Shown: positions 1-9,506, counted from the stretch's first letter. The stretch: DNA of 18,377 nucleotides from Rhodospirillaceae bacterium CCH5-H10 (GCA_001557035.1 LSKJ01000304.1:1-18377); one strand, 5' to 3'. A program made the numbers and translations. The notes: a model not told the origin generated them from the letters alone.

Positions 1-198
1 GCGCTGGGCTTCCTCGGCATGGGCGCCCAGCCGCCGACCGCCGAACTCGGCATGATGGCGGCGCAAGGCCGCGACTTCCTGTTCATGGCGCCGCACATCG
101 CGACGATCCCGAGCTTCGCGATCTTCGTCATCGTGCTGGCCGCCAACCTTCTGGGCGACGCACTCCGCGACGTCCTCGATCCGAGGCTGCAAACATGA
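1..198 (+). CDS. ABC transporter permease, C-terminal fragment (DppC/OppC type)
   Basis: The first 65 codons visible are open from the window edge to a TGA at 196-198, so the gene starts outside the window. The peptide begins ALGFLGMGAQPP, which matches the conserved end of the permease domain (the LGLGxQPP stretch) of DppC/OppC inner-membrane proteins. It continues with a GxMMAxGRDF segment, a hydrophobic helix (SFAIFVIVLAANLLGDAL) and the family-typical ending GDALRDVLDPRLQ. The role is one half of the membrane channel of a peptide-type ABC importer. Its stop overlaps the start of the next gene (ATGA at 195-198), which indicates translational coupling. A DppB-type partner is expected upstream, outside the window. 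The substrate cannot be read from this fragment. Confidence 0.9.
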   Translation, partial: ALGFLGMGAQPPTAELGMMAAQGRDFLFMAPHIATIPSFAIFVIVLAANLLGDALRDVLDPRLQT

Positions 199-1757
199 TC
201 AGACACGTTCTGAGCGCAGCGTTCGCGTTGAGTATCGCGTATCCGGCCACGGCGCAGACCCTCAACATGATGAAGTCGATCGATGCGCCGCACTACGACG
301 CCCAGCGCACGACCTGGGGGCCGACCTCCGACATCGTCAACATGTTCCAGGACACGCTGGTCGCGCTCGATTGGGACGGCAAGACGCCGATCCCCTATCT
401 CGCCAAGTCTTGGACGGTCAGTCCGGACGGCAAGACCTATACGTTCAAGCTGCGCGACGACGTGACGTTCTGCAGCGGCAAGAAGTTCACGGCCGAGGAC
501 GTCGTCTACTCCTTCAAGCGGCTCAAGAGCCCCGAAATCAAGGGGCCCTTCGCCTGGCGCGCCGGCGACATCAAGGAATTGCGCGCGCCCGATCCCTACA
601 CGGTCGAATACGAGCTGGTGGAGCCGTTCTCCGAGCTGCTGCTGCAGCTCACCATGTTCACCAACGTCATCCACAACAAGGAAAGCGTGGAGGCGCTGGG
701 CAAGGACTACGGCATCAAGGGCGCGGACGGCACAGGGCCCTGGTGTTTCGACAGCTGGCAACCCCGCACCCAGATCGTGCTGAAGCGGCACGATGCCTAC
801 AAGTGGGGTCCCTCGATGTACGCCAACAAGGGGCCGGTGAAGTTCGAGAGGCTGGTCATCAAGATCGTGCCCGAGGATTCGAGCCGCGTCGCCGCCATGA
901 TGGCCGGCCAGTTCGACATCACGCATCAGTTTCCGTCGCAATTCATCGCCCAGGCCAAGGCGGCGCCGATGCTGCAGGTCCAGGAAGCGAAGCCCAACTT
1001 CCAGCTCCTGTACTTCGGCTTCAAGACCACGCGCCCGATGGTGGCGGACAAGCGCGTGCGCGAAGCGATGAGCATCGCCATCAACCGCGCCGAACTCGCC
1101 AAGGCGATCCTGCTGGGCAACGCCGACCCCGCCTTCACCGACGTCGACCCCGACGCCCTGGATTTCGACCCGAAGACCCGGGACATCGTGAAGGAGGATC
1201 TCGAGCGGGCGAAGAAGCTGCTCGACGAAGCGGGCTGGAAGCCGGGCGCCGATGGCGTCCGCGAGAAGGACGGGGTCAAGCTTCAGCCCAAGGTCTACTA
1301 CACGCAGGCCGGCAATACGCCCCGCATCGCCGAGGCGATCCAGGGATACCTGCGGCGCATCGGCGTGCAGTGGCAGCTCCAGCCCTGGGACTCGACCATC
1401 GCGGCGGCCAAGATGGCCGAGCAGGACTACGAGATCTGGTCCGTGACCGTGCCCTACCTGTCGGCCGGCGACCTGATGAACATCTACTTCAATTCGAAGA
1501 ACATCCCGACGCCCAACCGCATGAACTGGAAGGACGCCGAAACCGACGATTGGCTGGCCCGGGGGCGCGCCGCGCTGACCGAAGCCGACCGCGCCAAATA
1601 CTACGCGATGGTGCAGCAGAAGGTGATGCGCGAGCACCTCTGGATCCCGGTGCTGAACATCAACATGCACCAGGTCACCAACAAGAAGCTGAAGGGCGCA
1701 CGCCCGCACATGATCTACCAGAACACCTTCTACAAGGGTCTCGACGTGACGTTCTGA
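195..1757 (+). CDS. ABC transporter substrate-binding protein, family 5 (first of a tandem pair)
   Basis: The product is 520 aa, the usual size for SBP_bac_5 (DppA/OppA/NikA-like) periplasmic binding proteins. Residues 1-20 form a signal peptide with a short basic start (MIRH), a hydrophobic core and a likely cleavage after ATA before QTLNM. Family landmarks are [20 protein letters not shown] (residues 68-87), the FTAEDVVYSFKRL segment (98-110) and RVREAMSIAINR in the second half. Cys93 and Cys184 are the only cysteines in the mature part and are conserved in the next gene, so a disulfide is likely. The start overlaps the permease stop by four bases, and a GAGG at 183-186 can serve as ribosome binding site. 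A peptide or related oligomer is inferred as substrate from the ATPase types. The exact ligand is unknown. Confidence 0.93.
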   Translation: MIRHVLSAAFALSIAYPATAQTLNMMKSIDAPHYDAQRTTWGPTSDIVNMFQDTLVALDWDGKTPIPYLAKSWTVSPDGKTYTFKLRDDVTFCSGKKFTAEDVVYSFKRLKSPEIKGPFAWRAGDIKELRAPDPYTVEYELVEPFSELLLQLTMFTNVIHNKESVEALGKDYGIKGADGTGPWCFDSWQPRTQIVLKRHDAYKWGPSMYANKGPVKFERLVIKIVPEDSSRVAAMMAGQFDITHQFPSQFIAQAKAAPMLQVQEAKPNFQLLYFGFKTTRPMVADKRVREAMSIAINRAELAKAILLGNADPAFTDVDPDALDFDPKTRDIVKEDLERAKKLLDEAGWKPGADGVREKDGVKLQPKVYYTQAGNTPRIAEAIQGYLRRIGVQWQLQPWDSTIAAAKMAEQDYEIWSVTVPYLSAGDLMNIYFNSKNIPTPNRMNWKDAETDDWLARGRAALTEADRAKYYAMVQQKVMREHLWIPVLNINMHQVTNKKLKGARPHMIYQNTFYKGLDVTF

Positions 1758-1787
1758 ACGAACAACGAGCAACAGAGCGAGGAAGCG

Positions 1788-3359
1788 ATGCGTAACTTCT
1801 TGAAGGGCGTAACAGCGTTGCTTTGTGTGGCGGGCCTCTCCCAGGGTGCAGAGGCGCAGACCCTGCGGATGATGAAGTCTCTCGACGCACCGCACTACGA
1901 CGGCCAGCGCACGACGTGGTCGCCGACCTCCGACATCGTGAACATGTTCCAGGACACGCTGGTGGCGATGGACTGGGACGGCAAGACCGCGATCCCCTAT
2001 CTCGCCAAGTCCTGGACGGTCAGTCCCGACGGCAAGCTCTACACCTTCAAGCTGCGCGACGACGTCAGCTTCTGCAGCGGCAAGAAGTTCACCGCCGAGG
2101 ACGTCATCTACAGCTTCAAGCGGCTGAAAAGCCCAGAACTCAAGGCGCCACTTGCCTGGCGGGCCGGCAACATCAAGGAGCTGCGCGCACCCGATCCCTA
2201 CACGGTCGAATACGAGCTGAACGAGCCTTTCGCCGACCTGCTGCTGCAGCTCACCATGTTTACGACGGCGATCCACAACAAGGAGAGCGTGGAGGCGCTG
2301 GGCAAGGACTACGGCACCAAGGGAATCGACGGCACCGGACCGTGGTGTTTCGAGAGCTGGCAGCCGCGCACCGAGATCGTGCTGAAGCGACACGACGCCT
2401 ACAGATGGGGGCCGTCGATGTACGCCAACAAGGGGCCGGTGAAGTTCGAGAAGCTCAGCATCAAGATTGTCCCTGAGGACTCCAGCCGCGTGGCGGCGAT
2501 GATGGGCGGGCAGTTCGACGTCACGCACCAGATCCCGCTGCAGTTCATCCAGCAGGTGAAGGCGTCGCCCAACCTCAACGTCCAGGAGGCCAAGCCCAAT
2601 TTCCAGCTGATGTACTACGGCTACAAGACGACGCGCCCGATGGTGGCCGACAAGCGCGTGCGCGAGGCGATGAACATCGCCATCAACCGCGCCGACATCG
2701 TCAAGGGCATCATGCTGGGCAACGCCGAGCCGGCCTACACCTTCATCGATCCCAAGGCGCTCGACTTCGCCGAATCGACCAAGAACCTCATAAAGGAGGA
2801 TGTCGAGCGGGCAAAGAAGCTGCTCGACGAGGCCGGCTGGAAGGTCGGCGCCGACGGCATCCGCGAGAAGGACGGCGTCAAGCTGGCGCCGAAGGTCCTG
2901 TTCACCCAGGTCGCCTACTTCCCGCGCGTCTCCGAGGCGATCCAGGGCTACATGCGCAAGATCGGCATCGACTGGAAGATCGTGGGCTACGACTCGACCA
3001 TCGCGCCCGCCGAGATGGGCAAGCAGGACTTCGAGCTGTGGACGGTGACCTTCCCCTACATCTCGTCCGGCGACCTGCTGAACTTCTACTTCGATTCCAA
3101 GAACATGCCGGCGCCCAACCGCATGAACTGGAACGACGCCCAGACGGACGAGTACCTGAAGAAGGGCCGCGCCTCGATCTCCGACGCCGACCGCGCCAAG
3201 TACTACGCACTGGCCCAGCAGCGCGTCACGGAGGAGCATCTCTGGATGCCGGTCATGAACATCGCGATGTACACGACCAGCCTGAAGAAGCTGAAGGGCG
3301 TGCGGCCGCACATGCTCTACCAGAACACCTTCTACAAGGGCCTGGACTACTCCTTCTGA
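1788..3359 (+). CDS. ABC transporter substrate-binding protein, family 5 (second of a tandem pair)
   Basis: The 523-aa product is a close paralog of the gene 30 bases upstream, with the same length, domain order and cysteine pair (Cys96, Cys187). Residues 1-23 are a signal peptide, probably cleaved after AEA before QTLRM. By hand count the mature N-terminal half (through about residue 255) is near 88% identical to its neighbour, while the C-terminal half is near 67%. The start is supported by AGGA at 1780-1783, five bases upstream of the ATG. The stop TGA shares one base with the ATG of the next ATPase gene. The role is ligand capture in the periplasm for the same importer. The duplication suggests a second ligand range or a different affinity, which is inference. 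Confidence 0.93.
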   Translation: MRNFLKGVTALLCVAGLSQGAEAQTLRMMKSLDAPHYDGQRTTWSPTSDIVNMFQDTLVAMDWDGKTAIPYLAKSWTVSPDGKLYTFKLRDDVSFCSGKKFTAEDVIYSFKRLKSPELKAPLAWRAGNIKELRAPDPYTVEYELNEPFADLLLQLTMFTTAIHNKESVEALGKDYGTKGIDGTGPWCFESWQPRTEIVLKRHDAYRWGPSMYANKGPVKFEKLSIKIVPEDSSRVAAMMGGQFDVTHQIPLQFIQQVKASPNLNVQEAKPNFQLMYYGYKTTRPMVADKRVREAMNIAINRADIVKGIMLGNAEPAYTFIDPKALDFAESTKNLIKEDVERAKKLLDEAGWKVGADGIREKDGVKLAPKVLFTQVAYFPRVSEAIQGYMRKIGIDWKIVGYDSTIAPAEMGKQDFELWTVTFPYISSGDLLNFYFDSKNMPAPNRMNWNDAQTDEYLKKGRASISDADRAKYYALAQQRVTEEHLWMPVMNIAMYTTSLKKLKGVRPHMLYQNTFYKGLDYSF

Positions 3360-4341
3360 TGGAAAAGCTCCTCGAGGTCCGCGGTCTCCGGACCCATTTC
3401 CACACCGACCGCGGCCTGTTCCGCGCGGTCGACGGCATCGACTTCTCCGTCGGGCGCGGCCGCACCGTCGGACTGGTCGGCGAATCCGGCTGCGGCAAGA
3501 GCGTGACGTCGCTCTCCGTCATGGGCCTGGTGGCGAGCCCGCCCGGCCAGGTCGCGGCCGACGCGATCCTGTTCGAGGGCCGGGACATTCTCGGCCTCTC
3601 CGCCGACGAGCGCCGGCGCCTGCGCGGCGGCAAGATGTCGATGATCTTCCAAGAGCCGATGACCTCGCTCAATCCGGTCCACACGATCGGCCAGCAGATC
3701 GTCGAGGCGATCATGGCCCATACACAGCTTTCGCCGCAGGCCGCCAAGGCCCGCGCGATCGAAATGCTCGAACTGGTGCGCATTCCCTCGGCCAAACAGC
3801 GCGTGGACGACTATCCGCACCTGCTCTCCGGCGGCATGCGCCAGAGGGTCATGATCGCGATGGCGCTCTCCTGCGAGCCGGCGCTGCTGATCGCCGACGA
3901 GCCGACGACGGCACTAGACGTCACCATCCAGGCGCAGATCCTCGACCTGTTGCAGGACCTCCAGCGCCGGCTTGGCATGGCGATGCTGATCATCACGCAC
4001 GATCTCGGCGTCATCGCCGAGATCGCCGACGAGGTGGTGGTGATGTACGCCGGCAAGATCGTCGAGAGCGCGCCGGTCGATTCCCTGTTCGCCGATCCGC
4101 AGCACCCCTACACGATCGGCCTGCTGGGCTCGATCCCGCGCATCGAGGTCGACCGCGAACGCCTGTCGACCATCGAGGGCTCGGTGCCCAGCCCGAACAA
4201 CCAGCCCAAGGGCTGCCGCTTCGCGCCGCGCTGCCCCTTCGCCGATCCGCGCTGCCATGCCGAGCCGCCGCCCTTGCGCGACCTCGGGCCGGAACATCGT
4301 GTGGCCTGCTGGAAGGCACCCGTCGAACTGGCGAGGGCGGC

Positions 4342-4345
<4 letters not shown>
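3359..4345 (+). CDS. dppD: Peptide-type ABC transporter ATP-binding protein (DppD-like)
   Basis: The product is 328 aa, normal for DppD/OppD. Walker A is GESGCGKS (residues 41-48), the Q-loop glutamine is Gln98 in FQEP, the signature is LSGGM (156-160), Walker B is LLIADE (176-181) and the switch histidine is His214 in THDLG. The C-terminal oligopeptide/dipeptide domain has [11 protein letters not shown] and four cysteines in the pattern [13 protein letters not shown]. The ATG shares its A with the TGA of the second binding-protein gene, and no good Shine-Dalgarno is seen, so translation probably depends on coupling. Longer in-frame starts lie inside the upstream gene and were rejected. The protein powers import at the cytoplasmic face together with the next gene product. 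The symbol reflects the family, not a proven substrate. Confidence 0.92.
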
Positions 4346-5433
<1,088 letters not shown>

Positions 5434-5449
5434 TGCCGCTGGACGGCTC

Positions 5450-6721
5450 TCAGCCGGCTCGTGCCGAAGCGATGGGACGCGGCGCCACCGGCAGCCGTGT
5501 TTCCGGCACGGCGACGGCGAAGACGATGCCGCCCAGCGCCGAGGCACCGGCGAGGAAGAGGAAGGCAGCGTCGTAGCCCATATGGCTGGCGAAGCTGCCG
5601 GCGATCGCATGACTGACGGCCGCGGCGCCACCCCAGATCATCGAGGATGCCCCGAGTGCCAGGTTGGTATGGCCTGAGCCGCGGGTCAGGTCGGCGATCA
5701 TGACGGGGAAAAGCACGCCGAAAAGCCCGGCGCCGATTCCGTCGAGCGACTGGATGGCCAGCAGCAGCACCGGATCGTCGGTGATGGTGTAGAGGAGCCC
5801 GCGCACCGGCAGCACCGCAAAGCCGATCAGGAAGAGCGGCCGACGGCCCACGATATCGATGCGCTGGGCCGTAAGCGCCGCGACGCCGATCATGACGACC
5901 TGGGCGACGATGATGCAGGCCGACATGTAGGCGAAGGCGACGTCGTCGCCCCGCAGCGCCGCGAGCTTCTGCCCGACCATCGGCAACATGGCGGCGTTGC
6001 CGAGATGGAACAGCGCGACGGCGACGGTGAGCATGAGAAGACCGCGGTTGCCGATCAGGACACCGAGGCTCGAGGGACGCTCGCCCCTGTGCGCCGCATC
6101 GATACCGCGAGCGACGGCATGGTCGATGGCGCGCCCATCGACGGTCAATGCCGAGGCCGCGCTCAGGAGGCCCATGCCGGCCAGAAGCCAGAAGATCGCC
6201 TCGGCGGAAAAGAAATGAGCGAGCAGACCGGCCATCACCGCCGCAGCCGCGTTGCCGGCGTGGTTGAACGCCTCGTTGCGGCCGACTCTCGCCCCGTAGG
6301 CTGCCGGACCGGTAAGACCGAGCGTGACCGCTGCCAGCGCCGGCGCGAAGATGGCTGCGGCAGCACCCATCGCAATTTGGCCACCGAAGACGACCGCGAA
6401 ACTCGGCGAGCTGACGGTCGCGATGGCCGCCAGCGCCACGATGATTGCCGCGCCGGCGATGGCGGCACGCTTCCAGCGAACATTGTCGACCATCGCGCCC
6501 GCCGGGATCTGGAAAATCAGGCTCGCGATGCCGGACACCGACATCACCGCGCCGATCGAGGCCGGATCCCATTGCTGCGATACCAGCAGCCAGATGGCGA
6601 GATAGGGCCCAAGACCATCGCGCACATCGGCAAGGAAGAAATTCATCCCGTCGAGGGCGAACCGGTTACGGGGCGACAGGGGACGCGCCGCGGCAACGGC
6701 AGGGGACTGATGAGACGACAT
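5450..6721 (-). CDS. Major facilitator superfamily (MFS) transporter
   Basis: The 423-aa product is rich in long hydrophobic segments and fits a 12-helix MFS protein. A motif-A-like loop between helices 2 and 3 is GAMVDNVRWKR (about residues 75-85), and a second-half equivalent is the AQRIDIVGRRPLFLIG stretch. FFLADVRDGLGPYLAIWLL forms helix 1. The gene lies 98 bases downstream of the MocR regulator on the same strand, so read-through from it is possible. I chose the ATG at 6721 (MSSHQ) because the protein after it matches the normal MFS length. An ATG at 6754 would add 11 residues (MPHRRQRTVQP), and neither start has a strong ribosome binding site. Substrate and direction are unknown: drug, sugar or metabolite efflux are all possible. 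Confidence 0.85.
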   Translation of the reverse strand: MSSHQSPAVAAARPLSPRNRFALDGMNFFLADVRDGLGPYLAIWLLVSQQWDPASIGAVMSVSGIASLIFQIPAGAMVDNVRWKRAAIAGAAIIVALAAIATVSSPSFAVVFGGQIAMGAAAAIFAPALAAVTLGLTGPAAYGARVGRNEAFNHAGNAAAAVMAGLLAHFFSAEAIFWLLAGMGLLSAASALTVDGRAIDHAVARGIDAAHRGERPSSLGVLIGNRGLLMLTVAVALFHLGNAAMLPMVGQKLAALRGDDVAFAYMSACIIVAQVVMIGVAALTAQRIDIVGRRPLFLIGFAVLPVRGLLYTITDDPVLLLAIQSLDGIGAGLFGVLFPVMIADLTRGSGHTNLALGASSMIWGGAAAVSHAIAGSFASHMGYDAAFLFLAGASALGGIVFAVAVPETRLPVAPRPIASARAG

Positions 6722-6819
6722 GGGCTGAACCGTCCGTTGGCGGCGATGGGGCATCTAACGTTTCTGCCGGCCCAAAAGCTCCCGGAAAATACCAGTGGCC
6801 GCTTCCGGAAGCCGCGGGC
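6722..6819 (-). other. MocR-to-MFS intergenic gap with a perfect palindrome
   Basis: These 98 bases separate the MocR stop from the chosen MFS start, both on the minus strand. The gap holds a perfect 12-base palindrome, GCTTCCGGAAGC, at 6801-6812. Its left half also pairs with CCGGAA at 6782-6787. No T-run follows on the minus strand, so a Rho-independent terminator is not supported. A sequence resembling an extended -10 (TGGTATTTT on the minus strand, about 6786-6795) could start an MFS transcript, but there is no convincing -35. Confidence 0.35.
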
Positions 6820-8331
6820 CTAAACGGCCAGGACGACCTTCCGCAACGCACGGACGGCGTGCTCGATCTCCGTCTCGGGCGTGCCGGCATAGCCCAGGAT
6901 GAGCCCGTGACGACGGGCGCGGCCGGCATAGCAGACGGAGAGCGGTTGCACGACGAGGCCGGCAGCGGCCGCCGCTGCGGTGACCGCCACATCGTCGAAG
7001 GAATGGGCCGCCTGTCCGACCGGTACCGCGATCACATGCATGCCGCCGGGATCCGGCTCGATCGCCAGCAGCCCATCGAGATGACGGGCCGCGGCCTGCA
7101 GAAGTGCCGCGCGACGACCGGCGTAGAGCTGGCGTGTGCGACGCAGATGGCTGGCGAGGTGGCCTTCGGCGATGAAACGCGCCAGCGCGCCCTGCCCCAG
7201 CAGCGGCGCGCGCACCGAGACGCGGTCCATGATCCGTTCGGTGGCTTCGACCAGCGAGGCCGGCAGGATGAGGAAGCTGAGACGCAGCGCCGGGAAGAGC
7301 AGCTTGGAGAAGCTGCTGAAATAGGCGACGCGGCCGGCGCGGTCGAGCGCGCGCAGCGGCGCCAGGGGCCGGCCGCTGTAGCGATACTCACCGTCGAAAT
7401 CGTCCTCGGCGATCCAGCCTTTGGTGCGCTCCGCCCAGCTCAGCAGTTCGAGACGCCGCTGCAGGCTGAGCACGGTGCCGAGCGGAAAGTGATGCGCCGG
7501 CGCCACGACCGCCAGGCGCGCTTCGGGCGCCTGGGCCAGCGCCGTCTCGGGCGAGAAGCCCGAGCCGTCGATGGCGACCGGCACGGCGCGCACGCCCGAA
7601 GTCGCCAGCGCCTCGCGCACGCCGACGAAGCCCGGCTCCTCGATCCAGGCCGTGTCGCCCGCGTCGAGCACGACCTCGGCGAACAGCGCGAGGCCGTGGC
7701 GGATGCCCGTCGTGACGACGACGGCACCCGGATCGCAGGTGAAGCCGCGCGCCACGCCGAGATAGGCCGCGATCGCCTTGCGCAGGCCAGCGTGGCCGAA
7801 GGGATGGACGGCGCTCGCCGCCTCGACACCTGGCCGCCGCCACTCGCGCTCCAGCAGCTTGGCCCATACCGCAAAGGGAAACGCCTCGCGATCCGGCTGT
7901 CCGGTGGGAAAGGCCAGGGGCGGCCCGGCGGGAACAAGCGAGGGCGTCTCCGCCATCAGGACCCGCGCCCGGCGCGCCACGGCCGGCCTGGCGACGGTCT
8001 TGCCCTGCGGGGGCGTGCCGGACCGCGGCACGGTCAGCATCTCGTCGGGCAGGTCGGCCGCGACCGACATGGCCGAACCGGCCTGGCTCACGACATAGCC
8101 CTCGGCGACGAGCTGGTCGAAGGCCAGCACCACCGTGCCGCGCGCGCAGTCGAGGTCCTGCGCCATCAGGCGCGACGAGGGCAGCCGCGTGCCGGGCTTC
8201 AGCCGCCCATCGAGGATGGCGCGCCGCATCTGCTCGCCGATCTGCCGATGCAGCGGCTCGGCCGACGACGGATCGAGCGCGAGGCCGAGCGGCGGCGCGC
8301 GCCGGGAACGGGACGTCGGTCGAGGGTTCAA
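6820..8331 (-). CDS. MocR-family transcriptional regulator (GntR winged helix plus aminotransferase-like domain)
   Basis: The product is 503 aa, typical of MocR/PdxR proteins. Residues about 25-92 are a GntR winged helix-turn-helix (PLHRQIGEQMRRAI, LPSSRLMAQDL, GTVVLAFDQLVAEGYV). The rest is a fold-type-I aminotransferase domain with AWIEEPGF, AEDDFDGEYRY and SSFSKLLFPALRL, where Lys343 is the expected pyridoxal-phosphate lysine. MocR proteins use bound PLP as a sensor rather than for catalysis. The start chosen is TTG at 8331, since no in-frame ATG or GTG keeps the full helix-turn-helix. A purine-rich GGAAAGAG lies about ten bases upstream. The gene is divergent from a PNPOx-like flavoprotein gene, a common arrangement for MocR regulators and their targets. 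Regulation of that neighbour and self-regulation are inferred. Confidence 0.9.
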   Translation of the reverse strand: MNPRPTSRSRRAPPLGLALDPSSAEPLHRQIGEQMRRAILDGRLKPGTRLPSSRLMAQDLDCARGTVVLAFDQLVAEGYVVSQAGSAMSVAADLPDEMLTVPRSGTPPQGKTVARPAVARRARVLMAETPSLVPAGPPLAFPTGQPDREAFPFAVWAKLLEREWRRPGVEAASAVHPFGHAGLRKAIAAYLGVARGFTCDPGAVVVTTGIRHGLALFAEVVLDAGDTAWIEEPGFVGVREALATSGVRAVPVAIDGSGFSPETALAQAPEARLAVVAPAHHFPLGTVLSLQRRLELLSWAERTKGWIAEDDFDGEYRYSGRPLAPLRALDRAGRVAYFSSFSKLLFPALRLSFLILPASLVEATERIMDRVSVRAPLLGQGALARFIAEGHLASHLRRTRQLYAGRRAALLQAAARHLDGLLAIEPDPGGMHVIAVPVGQAAHSFDDVAVTAAAAAAGLVVQPLSVCYAGRARRHGLILGYAGTPETEIEHAVRALRKVVLAV

Positions 8332-8369
8332 CTGGTCCAGTCTCTTTCCACCAAACTGGCTCTTTCACC
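8331..8369. promoter_or_regulatory. Candidate MocR operator: palindrome plus direct repeats
   Basis: The divergent gap between the MocR gene and the PNPOx-like gene starts with ACTGGTCCAGT (8331-8341), a palindrome with five-base arms around a central T. It overlaps the TTG start codon of the MocR gene. ACTGG recurs at 8355-8359. CTCTTTCCACC (8342-8352) is echoed by CTCTTTCACC (8360-8369), 18 bases apart on the same strand. MocR regulators are known to bind direct repeats, often with an inverted repeat, between divergent genes. Operator function here is inferred from position and repeat structure only. Confidence 0.45.
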
Positions 8370-8435
8370 TGATCCGTATCCCGACGATGGTCGGCCGGCA
8401 AGCAACCCCCTTCCCGGTGCGCCAAAGGTTACGTC

Positions 8436-9173
8436 ATGAGCCCTCCCGATACCGTCACGCCCCCCGACAGCTATCCCGTCACCAACGTGAACAAGGTGAA
8501 GCGCGTCCACGACCGCGGCCGCTACGACAAGGAAACGGTCCACGCGATCCTCGATGCCGCCCTGGTCTGCCACATCGCCTACGTGATCGACGGCCGCCCC
8601 TACTGCACGCCGACGTCCTTCTGGCGCGAGGGCAGCCACCTCTACTGGCACGGCTCGTCGGCCAGCCGCATGATCCGCAGCCAGAAGGAAGGCGTCGACG
8701 TCTGCCTCACCGTCACGCATCTCGACGCGCTGGTGATGGCGCGCTCGGGCTTCCATCATTCGGTGAACTATCGCGCGGTCATGGCCTTCGGGAAGGCGCA
8801 TGTGATCGACGACCCGGAAGAGAAGCTGAAGCTGATGGACCGCTTCATCGACCGCATCTATCCCGGCCGCTCCAGGCTCATCCGCCAGCCGAACAAGCAG
8901 GAGTTCAAGGCGACGACAATGATCGGCATGGAGATCGAGATGGCGTCGGGCAAGATCCGCGACAAGCATGTCGCCGACGAGGAGGAAGACTACGAGGGCG
9001 TTCCCGCCTGGTCGGCGCTCTATCCGATCACGCAGGTGCTCGGCGAGCCGTCCGACTGCGCGCGCCAGCTTCCCGGCCTCACGCGGCCGGACGAGATGTC
9101 CGACTTCGTTCCCGGCGCGCGCTTCGACGAGGTGATGACCAAGACCTACAAGCGGACCTTCGGCGAAGGCTGA
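8436..9173 (+). CDS. PNPOx-like flavin-nucleotide-binding family protein (NimA/COG3467 type)
   Basis: The 245-aa product resembles the pyridoxamine 5'-phosphate oxidase-like split-barrel proteins often annotated as flavin-nucleotide-binding or NimA-related. Visible markers are RGRYDKETVHAILDAA (about residues 28-43), HIAYVIDGRPYCTPTSFW, LYWHGSSASRMIR, and HHSVNYRAVMAFGKA followed by a helical LKLMDRFIDRIYPGR. The split barrel normally binds FMN or F420-like flavins. True PNPOx activity is not implied, and the family is functionally diverse. The ATG at 8436 is preceded by AAAGG (8423-8427) at good spacing. It is divergent from the MocR gene, which suggests PLP-linked control. A role in B6 vitamer handling or detoxification of a small molecule is inference. 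Confidence 0.85.
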   Translation: MSPPDTVTPPDSYPVTNVNKVKRVHDRGRYDKETVHAILDAALVCHIAYVIDGRPYCTPTSFWREGSHLYWHGSSASRMIRSQKEGVDVCLTVTHLDALVMARSGFHHSVNYRAVMAFGKAHVIDDPEEKLKLMDRFIDRIYPGRSRLIRQPNKQEFKATTMIGMEIEMASGKIRDKHVADEEEDYEGVPAWSALYPITQVLGEPSDCARQLPGLTRPDEMSDFVPGARFDEVMTKTYKRTFGEG

Positions 9174-9241
9174 ACCGCGCGGCGGCCGGTGGTGGCTTCG
9201 GCCTCCGCGACCGCCCACTTCACGAACCGGCGCACGTGCAA

Positions 9242-9484
9242 TCGCAGCTTTCGGGCGCAGTGGTCACGTTGGCACCACCGGCGCAGGCCGGCATGGCCTC
9301 GGCGCTGACCTTCGTCATGCGCCAGGGCGGCTTCGCCATCGGCATCGCGTTGCTGGGAGCGGCTCGCGGCGGCGAACGTGCGCCCGAAGCCTATGCAGCA
9401 CTCTTCCTGTGGGCGACGCTCTCAATTGCCATCGGCGCCACGGCAGCCGTGGTGCTACTGCCAAAGTCGGGAAAGCTGGTATGA
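9242..9484 (+). pseudogene. C-terminal remnant of an MFS drug-efflux type transporter
   Basis: An open frame ending at TGA 9482-9484 encodes TLAPPAQAGMASALTFVMRQ followed by a hydrophobic helix, a short loop and a second helix ending AVVLLPKSG. This is the expected ending of a 14-helix DHA2-type or similar MFS permease (the AGMASA...RQxGxAxGxALLGA region). No start, ribosome binding site or N-terminal ten or so helices are present. Upstream the frame runs into the end of the PNPOx-like gene, with a possible weak continuation of similarity back to about 9182 (GGGFGL). I read it as a deletion relic. The last bases lie inside the parD operator. The rest of the 9174-9506 gap (9174-9241) shows nothing else. 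Confidence 0.75.
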
Positions 9485-9500
9485 TCTAGTCATACCGGAG
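9458..9500 (+). promoter_or_regulatory. parD promoter and autoregulatory operator
   Basis: A perfect inverted repeat, GGTATGA (9478-9484) and TCATACC (9490-9496) around TCTAG, sits directly before the GGAG ribosome binding site (9497-9500) of parD. It also contains TATGAT (9480-9485), a good -10 preceded by TG for an extended -10. CTGCCA (9458-9463) lies 16 bases upstream as a weak -35. Ribbon-helix-helix antitoxins such as ParD bind short palindromes over their own promoter, so this is very likely the autoregulatory site. Confidence 0.7.
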
Positions 9501-9506
9501 AAACGC

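Noticed and set aside
6445..8439. Open frame of 664 codons on the plus strand across the MocR gene
   Set aside because: It is antisense to the MocR regulator, whose PLP lysine and helix-turn-helix are clear on the minus strand. The composition is arginine/glycine rich with no family match.
9378..9506. Upstream in-frame start for the ParD antitoxin
   Set aside because: The added residues lie in the MFS remnant and operator. The ATG at 9507 has a good ribosome binding site and the normal ParD N-terminus.
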